A DNA stretch of 64,000 nt from Otis tarda (taxonomy: Eukaryota; Chordata; Aves; Otidiformes; Otididae), in NCBI GenBank assembly GCA_026413225.1, contig CM048554.1, positions 53,217,463 to 53,281,462 on the forward strand, written 5' to 3'. The translations under genes were made by a program, and so were the position numbers. The notes beneath the pieces were generated by a model. It worked only from the letters and a program-made list of their open reading frames with translations. It was not told the origin of the DNA and made no database searches. Every line of letters starts with the position of its first letter. Within the stretch, counting starts at the first letter, position 1. This document shows positions 28,884 to 40,900 of this stretch, in pieces.

Positions 28884-28907
28884 TCAGACAAGTGTGCAGC
28901 ACAGCCA
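28884..28907 (-). CDS. CAPN8: CAPN8 exon 21, terminal coding exon (residues 696-702 and stop)
   Basis: 24 coding nt, acceptor TTCTGTCTCTCCCTCAG|TGG with a strong pyrimidine tract, encoding WLCCTLV followed by TGA at 28886-28884. Human CAPN8 ends in a near-identical WLCCVLV after LSLAE. The 3' untranslated region follows within the same exon. Confidence 0.92.
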   Translation of the reverse strand, partial: WLCCTLV

Positions 28908-31900
28908 CTGAGGGAGAGACAGAACAAGGAATCAGACCATCTGGAAAGTCCACAGGATGCCACCGGGGCACTCTACCACAGCTCTGGGAGAACAAGCTGG
29001 GAAAGGCTGGAGCTGTGTTTTAATCTGTTGTAAATGTAGGATCCATCTGCTCTGGAAGTTTGGGGAAATTTATTGCCAGGATTGGCCTCAAACATTGCAA
29101 GTGGGGTCTCTTCTGAGAGAAGACCAGTTCTCCAGGGCAAGCTGCGTGACCTTTGAAAAATTCTAGGGTTGGAGTATGCAATGTGCAATTTCAGCTTGAT
29201 TTAACTAACCGTGACTGAGGGTCACAGGGCTTCCTAGCCATCCTCCTCCCTCTGAGCCAGTCTTCAGCTGAGAGGACTAATTGGATGGACCTCTTGGGGG
29301 CCCCTTCCAGCTGTTTCCTGAGATATATTTTTATTCTGCAAAGGGAAGACTCAAGCTGATTGCTTTTATTACAGCCTCAACAGGAGAAATTTGCATTAAA
29401 AACAATGTGGGGAAAAAAAGACCTGGCATCTTAAAAGGACTCTTCTAATTCTGGCAGGTTGATCAGTACATTCTCTGCTAGATCAGAACAGTTCCCTGCT
29501 GTGTGTTTTCTAATGAATTGACCACTGCCCTCTAAAAGTAGACAGTGAAACACACTGTGTAAGCATCCTTTCAAGCAATCTTAGGGGTTTTGAACATATC
29601 TTTAGTTTTTTGCAGCTTCAGCCCTGAGAAGAGGAGGCTCCGGGGAGACCTTATTGCAGCCTTCCAGTACTTAAAGGGGGCCTATAAGAAAGATAGGGAC
29701 AAAGATTTTTAGCAGGGCCTGTAGTGATAGGACAGGAGGTAACAGTTTTAAACTAAAAAAGGATAGATTTAGACTAGACATAAGGAAAAACTCTTTTACA
29801 ATGAGGGCGGTAGAACACTGGCACAGGTTGCCCAGAGAGGCGGTGGATGCCCCATCCCTGGAAACATTCAACACCAGGTTGGATGGGGCTCTGAGCAACC
29901 TGATCTGGTTGGAGATGTCCCTGCTCCTTGCAGGGGGGTTGGACTAGACGGCCTTTAAAGGTCCTTTCCAACCCAAACCATTCTGATTCTATGCTTTTTT
30001 GCTCATGTAAGGTAAATGTTCATTCTACTAATTCAGACAAGCCTTCTGGGCTGAAGAACCTTTTCACATAAACAAACTTTCCCTTTGAATCACTATTGAT
30101 TTTATCTGCTATAATGGTGATTTTAAATAAATGTATTTCAGTATGGCCCACTGCTGTAGCTTAACCAGACAGTATTTCAATCTGACCAGCCTCACCTCAG
30201 CCAGAGACAGCTGGATGACTCCATTCTTGTCTTTGTCCAGGAGATGGAATAGTTCTGAAAAGTAGAAGAGGGGAAAAAAAAAATTTGATATAAACCACAG
30301 AGTTTGGCATGTAGGAACCACTATCTGATAAAATGTAGAGGTCTGGCGTTTTGCCATGATCTACTGGAAATCTAGACTGGTTCTGTAAGAGAATATTACA
30401 GCTGTTCTTCTTTCCTCTTACAAGCCATTTCTAAGCTGCTTCATGGGGCGGAATAGTCAGATCTGCAACAGCAAACTGAGAGTTGGCAGCAGGACAACTA
30501 TGAACTCTGATGTGGTAACATCTGGTATGATCCAGGGAGAAACCTGTAAACCAGGTCTGAGTAAGGACTGCAAATGATAGATGGTACCTTTTACAGGACA
30601 TGGGACAACTTGAGGGCAGAGCACTGACCATAAAGTGCAAATGACTGTAAAGCAGAAGAGCATGGTAGGTTATAAAAACATGTCCCCCACCTTCCACAGT
30701 CATTCAGAGAGAAAGGCTTTTGCTATTTGTCTGCTGCTTTCTCCGGTAGAAAAAAAATTTTGCTGATACCCTCACATATCCATGCAATTTACCACATTCA
30801 CAGCTAAAAGATACAAAACAGTTAACAAAAACCCAAAGTTTTCAGGAACTCCCCTTGGCTGATGAACTGAGGCACTTACTGAATAGGGTTTCCAAGCGGA
30901 TCATACAGGCCACAAAGCCATCAAAATCGATGGTCAGCTTGCTGCAAGCATAGCGGAGGACAATGCTGTGCTGCATCTGATCGTTGAGCGTGAAACCTGG
31001 CGTGGGAAGCACACGAATCACTGACACAGCCAGTTAATACATTGTCTTTGATGTGACTTATCCATGAACTGCTGCAGCTGCAGGCAGACCTGGATGAAGG
31101 ACTGAGGACTATTCCTTCCAGAAGGTCTGTTGGACTCCATCGCCCACCTCTGCTGTGGGTCCTTTCCAAAGCCCATTGTGCTGGGTCAAGAGAGGCATAA
31201 CGTTTTGCCACAGCATTTTGTCAGACTGCATATTTAGCATTGTTTCACAGCATAACCAGTCCTATGTTCCCCACATAAACCCCTAATTAGCGAGTCTTGG
31301 TGCTGCAGCTGAATAGCAGTGATTGCAATAGAACCAATTGCTCACATAATTCATTGGGCTCTATTCAGGCCTATATTAGTGCTATTTCTGTCTCTGGATC
31401 ATTCACATAGACTCTACTGAGCACAAGACAGATCAAAAAAAACAGTGCCTCTCTAGATGGACCTTAGCTGGCAACCACTGCTCCAAAAACGAATAGCACA
31501 CATCAGAGAGGATATTGTTGGGGCATGCCTTGATCAGGCTTTCGCCTTCTCTACTATAGAGAAAGTGGTGGGAGGAAATGAAGGAAAAAGAGGATTTGGA
31601 CATAGGTCTGAATGAGGACAATTAGATTAGGAAATAATGAGGCAAAAAATATAGCAAGTAATACTCAGATGGATAAGCAACAGTCACAGCATGGACAAAA
31701 ATATCAGCAGTTCATAATGCAGAACAGAGGATGGGTTTTGATGTGTATAATAGCAAAAGGACATAGCAGTATGTGACCGTCAGGAAGGGAGAATGGCACT
31801 GGCAATGCTGTGATCTAGGAGACAGGATGGAAGCAAAGCCATTAAAGGCTCCACTGTTCTTCCTGTGTTTGGTGGGGGGATTGCTATGATTCGACGGTGT

Positions 31901-34900
31901 TCCTGAGGAGCACACTCACCTGCCTCTCTGAGGGCATTTCGCATCTCATGGGAGTCGATGGTACCGGAGTAGTCACAGTCCACTTTCTTGTAGATTGCCT
32001 ACAGCAGAGGAATGAGGGAATGCAGAAACAGCTTTTCAACGTGTGTCCACACAGCAATGCGATGATGTGAGCACAGGCAGGCAGGCAGGCAGGCTTTGGC
32101 TTTCATGGCTGGGTAACAACAGTCATGAAGCCACGGTAACATAAGGCTCACCAGGGGTTAGCAGCCAGAATTAAATAATCAGAGCTCCTCCAAGGTTTAA
32201 CCTTGGTTTGCTAGTTCACCCTGCAGCCCGGGCCCTGCCATCCTCCCTGCTCGCATAGTTAGATTAATGTCAGGGCAATCACGCCTACCTCTGCTGTGTC
32301 CACACTGTTACTCTGCTGTGATGACGCAGCCTCAGGTTTCTGACAGCTGGGACAGGGGCTGCCCCTAGCAGCCCAAGCTCACACTTTTTGAAATGTTAAA
32401 AACCAAGGGAAATGGTTCAAGTAGCTACTGGCAAGCAAGGCAGATTGGCAAACATGTTCCCATGTGCTGGCGGCCTGCCGGCCTTCATGTGGCAGACAGG
32501 CCATTGAGGAAAATATCCTATCATTTGGCAAACACTGCAGCAGACAAAGTCCATTTTGCTGATATTTCAGATGAGATGACAGACGCTTCCTACTGCCAGT
32601 AGGTTTACTATCCAGAGTTAGAAGCCATCCAGACTTACAGCTCAGCCTGGAGTTGACTTTCAGGGATTGCTCTGCCAACATCAGCCCTAGGAAAGCACCA
32701 GTGCCTCCAGCTGAAGGCGAGGTGAACACTTCATGAACCTCAAGGATAGATGCTCTGTGCTGACCAGCATCAAGCATGGTAGCAGCAGACTTGCCTGCCC
32801 AAAAGGGATATTGTCAAACAAAACAGGTCCAAATTTGACCTTCCTTTAGACTGCTTGATTCTGGGTGCACTTAAATCCTTTGTCAGAAAAATAATTCAGC
32901 ACTTCTGTAACATTTTAAAATGCAAAGCCAGGTTTCTATAGGTCCTAAAAATACGTGTTTCTTGTGTTTGGTGGTGCTCAGCTGGCAATGTAACATATTG
33001 CAACAGCAGAGGCATGTTCATATGAGCTTTGATAGAGCAGGCAGCAGAGAGCTGTCTTTGCCAGCAATGAAAGAGGGCTAATCTGGCTTTCCATAAGGTA
33101 TTGCAAATTATGGAGAGTGCTGGGGTCAAAGTCAAAGAGGATCTACATGTGTCCTTTTAAATCAGAGGTGTTCCTAAGCCCTGGAACAAACTTCAGCCAT
33201 GAGAAGGAAGGCTTCCAAGTATATCTGCCTATCTCAGTTCTGGATCTGTACTTTAGAGCTGAGAGGGAAGGGGAGACAGTCAGAAATATTATGTTACCAA
33301 ATACTTTTGAATCTTCATCCAAAGTGTCTTGAATTCTACAAGTCCCAAGGTGCCAGTACCATTGGTCTGGGGATGTTAAGGCATGGTTCGAGAATCAGGA
33401 TTCCTCTATCCTTAGCAAAACTGGAAAGCAACCAGTTCTGATAAAAACAAATTACCCATTACAGTGTCATTTTAATGCCATATTCATTCTCAGTTTTAAT
33501 ACATTTCCCTCTCACACAGACATGCCCACAGCTTTACATTTGCTTAGCTAAAGGCATGCCAAGAATTTCTAGGCTGTCTGCACTCTCAAGGAATGATATA
33601 TGGGATTGCTAAATATATAAGCGTGATTAGATCCACTCACATTTTGTACAGTTAACAGTAGATTAAAGCCCTTAGGGAAACAAAGGACTGGCCTCACAGC
33701 AGACAAGTGTGAGAAAGCAGAGACAGGAACTGTGAGTGAACAGAGAAAGTCACTAGTAGGTTACACAGTCTTTCCCTGTGTCCTTCAGGGCCTTGAACAT
33801 CCCGTTCCTATGGAAAGTCATACAGAAACAAGGAGTTGACTCCCATGATGCTATGCTTATTGAGTTTTCCTGTTGCGTTTTGGAGGCTGTGGAGTGTCAG
33901 GCAAAAGCATCACTTTCTCCTAACAGCTGGTGATCCACAAGATCCACAGCTAATCCATGCTGACCTTAACACAACCACATCATGAGACTAACATGAGTGT
34001 AATCCTGGCAACAAAACTCTTGACCCTCCCAGTGCACTGGCTGCCTTCCCAGCACGTGAAAGGACTACTAGCCAGATGTGCTGACCTCTCCTTTTCCCTT
34101 GGCTACACAAAGCTTATCAGCAGCCATGTGGCCCACAAGCTATGCAAGAAGGGAGGGAGGCACAGCACATCCTCATAGCCTTTCCCCTCTGAACGGGCTC
34201 TCCAGCCTGACTCTGCTGCTTTGAGCTCTGTGCTCTACAAGCAGTCTCTGACTTAGAGAAGGAAGTTGAGGTTGTGCTTAAAACCTGCCTCCTGCCAAGC
34301 TCACTGTCTATGCATTCAAAACTGCACAGGTGCATCCAGGCAGAAGGTCCCTGCTTCTCCTCCCTGCTATTTTTAGGGAAAATTTTAAGCAACAAGAGAT
34401 GCAGAGCAGGTGAGAGAAGCAGATGATGATTAAATGGTTCAGGTTTCTGCCACCCTGAGCTGATAGAGCGGCTTGGCTGAATTTTATGCCTCCAGCCATG
34501 CACCTGGACAATGGAAGTGTCAACTTAGCCTTATCTTGTCAGGAAGTTTTGCAAAAGAGATCCTGAACCTTTAAAGGTGATGAAATGACATTCAAAGGAT
34601 ACATCTAAAAGGCTGATCATCTCCCTGCAAGTGTTAATGTTGAATCCATCACTTTTAATGTCCTTTCCTGTACAAAAAGGAAGTAAAAGGCCAAGTCAGA
34701 AATACTTTTAGACAAATATTTTTCTGCAGACAACCTTGGAGATGTCAGCCACTTTAAAATCTCATTAGCAAAGTAAAAGCTCTGTCATTTCTTCCAGTGT
34801 TCCCTTCAGCTGATTAACATGGCTTTTTTCGCACAAGGGCAGAGGATACTATTGGGTTTGGAGGGTGGTAAGCCTCTGTCTGTCCACAGAAGTTATGGAG

Positions 34901-37900
34901 TAGCTTAATAATGTCTTCCTAGCGTGGTCCTCCCAAGAAAGTATGGGGAAAATAGTGTCTCCATGTGACCTTGACTGGTAGCACTTGAAAGAGGAGCACC
35001 AGGTGGTATTTCCCCCTCCCCCCATATTAGAGGTTCAACAAGCCAGGAGAAACTCAGCCGGGGATGGACAAAAACTCAGTTTTTCACCACCCTTAGCTGA
35101 TAGAGCTGCATTTTGCTAGCACAGATTCCATCTGTGTGCTGATACAGATGCTCACTGTGACCAAAGAGCAACTTGATGTCTTGCCATTTCAGCACGTGCC
35201 TTTCACCTCCATTCAGTTCTACATAACATTACTTACTCTTCACCAAAACCCGGTTTAGGATAATTTGAAGTTCAATTGCAGTCACTTCACAGTCCTGCAC
35301 AGAAAACATATTTTAAGTGTTAACACAAAAATTATTTGAAACAAACTAGATTCATTTGCTGTCAGATATCCATGCAGGTAAACCTTTATTTTTTTTCCTA
35401 ACACTTTACACTTACCACCAGACATCACATGGAGGAGATCCTCAGAAACCATGCACATTTCCTAGCCTTTCAAATGGGAAATACAGTGTCATGGTGACAA
35501 GACCCAGTAAATGTTAACTTCTTAACAGGTTTGACTGAATTGGGTGACTGCCGCCTTTCTCAGCTAAAGAGGTTCAGGAGAGCGTTTGAGATTTTACAGG
35601 CTTATGGAAACTGCAAGCAAACAATACTAAAATTGCTCTCTCAAAACTCAGAAAGGTCTTTTTAACTAACAAGATATTTTTCCTCTTCAGTGCCAGTCAC
35701 CACCTGTTCATTAAGAGAAAATCCGACATGACAGCCATAGGCTAGCACAGCAGGGTTTTGTAGATACTGAGGTTTATCAAATACAATAAATAGAGAGAAA
35801 GTTCAGCCAACAGTTTTCCAGTTGCTGGGGTTTCTAAACAAAACGGAAGGAATTGGCCAACTAGGCAATTGTCAGAATTATATGCTAACTCCACAGGTAA
35901 TTCATTTCACCATGGGATAATATTTTCACAATTCTCACTCCCATCACCCTCTTCAAAGTTATTCCATACCCTGCATTACCAAGAGAAAAAAATTTCATTT
36001 TGCACCAATGAACAACGTATTAAAACTGCTCTATTATAAAATAAATTGAACTGAAGCTGTGAGTTAATAAAAGGGGAGAATTGCTTGGTTTTTTGAAGAC
36101 CAGACAGTAAAAGCAATCAGCAAGTCAAATATTTGCATAATCATAACAGAGAGGTCTCAGACTTTTTCTTTCACTTTAATCCACTTACCTCTCCAGACAG
36201 CTTCTGAAACAGAGTCTTGAACTCATCATCTATATCTTTATTATCGACATGAGGCTGGAAGAAAGAGATGACAGAGTGTGTGGTTAACAAGGTGGTTCTA
36301 GAAAGCGAGCTGCAGATATCCTAAAGCAGCTTTACAAGGGACTATTTACAGCAATGGAAAGCGAGCACTTGCTCTGCAGGAATGGCAAACCAGAGACACC
36401 TCTTAAACCATGACCAGCCAGTGGCTGGCTTCATTTGGGAGTAAATACTTTCTAAGACCGATGAAAAAGTTTTCTTCTGTTACTAAGATAGTTTTATAAA
36501 ACAGATGCAGTGAAAATATTTCTGCACCTGGCCATAGCAATTCAGCAGTTCCTTGGAAGTCTGCTTTTGCAATTTCTCTCGGGCTTCAGGAAGACAGCTT
36601 GTTGCTATGAAAAGGATCATTCAGTGCCCTCTCAGCCTTCTCCTACCCAAACTACATGGAAGGACAATTTAACGTGTTCCAGCCTAGTCTACAAAAGAGC
36701 AGTTTCTGTGCCACATGGGCCCAAGTATGTGAAAATGCACATGAAATGAAGCCATGGAGATATGTAAAGAATCCTCATAACCAAAAAATATTTCTCTTCA
36801 GCACAAACACATACTGTGACCCCAGCTCAGGGAAGGAATTAAAATCTCTCCCCTTACATTATGAAAGAAAAGTCTGCTAGGGAAAAAAAACCAAACTGCT
36901 ATCTGCCCTGTTACGATGTTTACCTCATATGGTTTTGCAGCCACCACATCACCAACCATCCTAAGGAAAGAGAAATAAAAAAAAAATAAATCAACCAGAA
37001 GTTATGAGTCCACCATTTGCCTTTAAAATAATAGGCAAAACAAGCTGTTTTAATATAAAGTGTTAGCAAATGCACAGAACAAGCCTCCAGGTTCCTTGCT
37101 TCCCATGCCCCCCATCCCACCTCTGTCTGTCCCACCTCCTTGAAGATCTCTTCCTTGGGAAATCCAGCCTTGTTGTTCTTGTCTTGTATCCACACTCCTA
37201 TTTTCTCATTCAACCCTTTTAAAAACGATCTCCTCATCCTCATACTTCCAAATCCTTCACTCTTTAATTGTAGGAACTTCTACTTCACAGACCTGAGGGT
37301 TCTAGTTATTACTTCAGTTCTTGCCGGAAGCCACCTGAAGAGCCATATCTCTCTGTCATGGGGATGTGTGTGTCACATACAGTAGACTATGTAAGAAAAT
37401 AGGTCCTAGGACTATTTTGCTGGTTAAGGGAACAGATAGAGCATGGGATGTGGGTGCAACACCTGACCTTTTCCTTTATGTGCCTCACCAGCAGAACAGG
37501 AGGCTTTACAGAGGAGGTACGCACTGTGTTTTAGCCTGTTTCTCAGAAAAAACTCGCAAGCAGAACTCTCCATTTTTGTAAGGCTCAAAAGTGGATGGCA
37601 CAATGAGGTACTCTCCCCGGGGCAACTTCATGCGTCTGGAGACCTCACGCAGGTTGATGTAAGGATCAGTTCGGGCTGCCGGTTGGTTCCTTGCGAAGAA
37701 AGCACGGTTCACGTGAATATCTGTGCTATTTTCCAGCTGTGGGAAATGTGGTTTTGTTAGAAACCATTTGACAAATAACTGGTAAGCCAGTCACCCTCAG
37801 TGCTTTAAAGTAATCTCAAGTTTTTCTTAGCATAAAATAATAAATCCACAAGTGATGGCATAAAAGATAACCACCAGGGTTCTATAATGGGAAACAGACA

Positions 37901-40900
37901 GACAGATAATTAGAAGCGGCAAGAATCTTTCTCTGTAAAGATTATCTTTTCACATGCCTCGTTACAATCTGTGATATGAAATAAACAGAAAGATCATAAT
38001 TTGTGCTTGTATCTGATCAAACTAATACCTACTCTACTTACGTTATCTGTGTAACGAGCATATTTTTTGCTTTCACAGGCTGCTTGTGAACAAGTGTAAG
38101 TTTCAGAATGTTTTTGAGCAATTTATGCTACAGGATAAATCTAATTGCATAGGAACAGTAGTTTCTGATTTCTTGAAACAGATAGAAAAGAATAGCAAAC
38201 AGGATGAAGTAGTCACAAGGGTGAGACCTTTGGGGCCACATTAGATGATTAATCCAATTTCTATTAGTAATACTAAAGGTATTCCTTTGGATTATGTGGA
38301 AAACAGTACCTAACTTTTCCTTAATACTAATATACTCTTAAGGAAATGAAACTTCGCATAGCTCATAAAACAAAACACTGGTGTAAGAAGAAACAGCAGT
38401 GTAAGAATAACATCTCTGCTATAACCTCCTATTCATGACTTTTGCTCCACAGGGATATCTTTCAAGAAGTGTAATACAATGATCCACAAAAAGTGCTGTG
38501 TGGTTGACACAGGGTGGGCAACATTGCATACAGATAAGGTTTCTGCCTGTCTAAGATCAGAGCATACAAAGATGTTATCAAACATTTTATAATAATTCTC
38601 TTTTTCTGATGTAAATTGTAGAAAAATATGGGGTTTTTTTCCTCCTTTGTTCTGAAGATAGGATTGGATTTGGTATTTATTCAACAGCTCCATCCTTTCT
38701 CCTCACTCAATCTTAAGCCAAGCAGGACTGCAAAGATTAAGAGGCCAGATCCATATCTTTTTCAATATATAAAGTTCATTTTCCCTTTGCATCTGCAAGG
38801 CTGTTAAAAGAACTCAGTTAATTGCTACATGACCACACATTCATTTACTGAGAGAGAAGAAAAGGGCTGAAAAGCTGAGGAAAAATTGGCAGTGCAAGCG
38901 GCTGAACCTCTGTAATGAGTATAGGCTATTCCTACTGCCAGACAGCCCTGGGGTCTCTTTCTTCAGGAATAAAAAGTTTCTTTACCTTTACCTTTACCTT
39001 CTTGACATCTGGGAGGATTACAGAAGGTTAAGTGCGGTCTGTACATCACCAGGAGCACCAGCTCAAAACTATAAAAGGAATGGATCCACAGAGTCTGGCA
39101 TTTTTTCAAAACACCACTACCTAAATTTTCCTCAATTTTAGAGTGCAGAGACCCTGTTCTACCTTCACCTGTACTAAATAGACAAGTTCTGACCTCTGTT
39201 ATACAAACTTAATGGAAGTCAAATATCAACAAATATAAATGAGGTCAAGATTGCGACTCAGGTGTCAGTAATAAAGCCTTGTGCTCCAGTCCTTTGGAAA
39301 TGGTTATTCAGAACTTGAGATATTTGCCAGTGATCCAAGAACAAAGCTCTCCAGAAGAGCTGTCATTAGTAAGGAAGAAGTGTTCCTGGTAGCTAAATTC
39401 TCCAGTGCAACAGGAGGTGCCCATCTCGAGGCTAGAAGTCTTCAGCAGAGATTACATACCTCCTGAGGAATCTGAAAGGAAGAGAATGAGCTGATGTTAA
39501 AGGGCTGCTACATACCTGCTTCTATCATTAGAAAAAAAAAAATCAGATAAAGCCTCTTTCAGACACTATTTTTTTTCATTTTCATTTATGACTACGTATT
39601 GTAGTACCAGTTATACATGAAGTTCTAGCTTGTGCCAGAGCTGTTCCAAAGAAAAAATAGGATCTTCATGAAGTGGAATATATACAACATTTAAATAGCT
39701 TTTCTCCTGATATGTTGTTATGAATGATACTATTGGTTGGAAATATTTGGATAAACCTTGAAATGTTCAGTCAGGAAAGTCAACAGGTTAGCCATACTTT
39801 GCTAACCAAAAACAAGCTGAGAATTTATTATAACAAACTTAAAATCTACTGATCTACTGTTACTGGAATATAATGAAAATATAAGGCTACCATCACAAGC
39901 AATCAGCCTGAGGATGACGAGAAGCAATTATAACAAGTAACAATTTCCAAGATTTCCTAAACTAAGCAAATTGCTATGTTAATTTGTACCTCCAAATAGA
40001 AGGTAGCTTTTCCAAAAGTAATTAGTTTTCTTGAGAGCACAGATTCCAGTGAGAGCCGAAGAGATTGTCCTCCGAAGTCCCAGAAGAGCTTTCAAAAATA
40101 TTGCCTGTACAATGATTCTGGGGCCTGAGATGGTCCCTTGAGACCTCAAGTCTTGTTCCTTATAATCAACATACTAGAATGCTAGGAGCTCAGTGATGGG
40201 CACACTTACAGTAACTATTGGCAGTTGATTTGAGCTACATGACTTACTAAAGCTCTGCAGGGCCAGTAGGCTTCTGCATGGACCGTTTCACCTTCTCCTG
40301 CACAGAGATCTGCTTTAGGTCACCTTCCATGCTGTCCTAATCAGACCTCCTCAGCCACAGCATCAGTTGCAGTGATGTAAGTCCACAGCAGTGCATGACC
40401 CAGGGAACTTGGATCATAGTTGTATGTCCACCTGAGATGACTTAACAGCCATTTCTTTCAAAAGAAATACTTCATCTTATTAAGAGTCACTACGTCTACC
40501 CTGCTATGGAAAAGATCATTGAGGAGGCAGATGGGATGAAACAGATGTAAAGCAGAACAGCTCTGCTTACCTCTTCAGGTTTGTACTCAGTGGTATGAGC
40601 AGGCAAACATACTTAATATGCAAATTCTAGGATGCCAATAGGCCAGGGTGCTTGGCACCATGCAGATGGCAACTCAGAAATGTACTCAATGAGAACCATT
40701 TGTCTGTGCAGGCACTTAGGCACTAGGGAAAACCTCATCTAGTTTTGAACCATCCTGCACAAGATATATTAGTAAAAGTGAGCCATTCCCATCTGCTCCC
40801 ACCCGTGCTGGTTAATGATCTTCATCCAGTGGAATCCATACAACATTTAATTGCTTTTCTCCAGATATGATATTGGGAATTATAATACTGTTATATTTGC

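Larger units (their letters stand above)
28908..36188 (-). other. CAPN8: CAPN8 introns 14-20
   Basis: Introns at 28908-30195 (carries the CR1 3' end), 30255-30879, 30997-31919, 31999-33297, 33367-34602, 34668-35236 and 35295-36188. Apart from the CR1 and the (CAGG)n run I see no element in them. Confidence 0.8.

Noticed and set aside
32639-32710. A 72-nt minus-strand block with acceptor CGCCTTCAG and perfect donor GTAAGT, whose +2 frame reads [18 protein letters not shown], resembling a decayed calpain exon 17
   Set aside because: The expected frame contains stops and the length is wrong. The intact exon 17 ([16 protein letters not shown]) is at 33298-33366 with correct phase, so this is chance resemblance.
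37515-37524. Alternative exon 12 donor GTACCT just after GTGCGT
   Set aside because: Its use would shift the phase into exon 13; GTGCGT gives the family-conserved linker [13 protein letters not shown].
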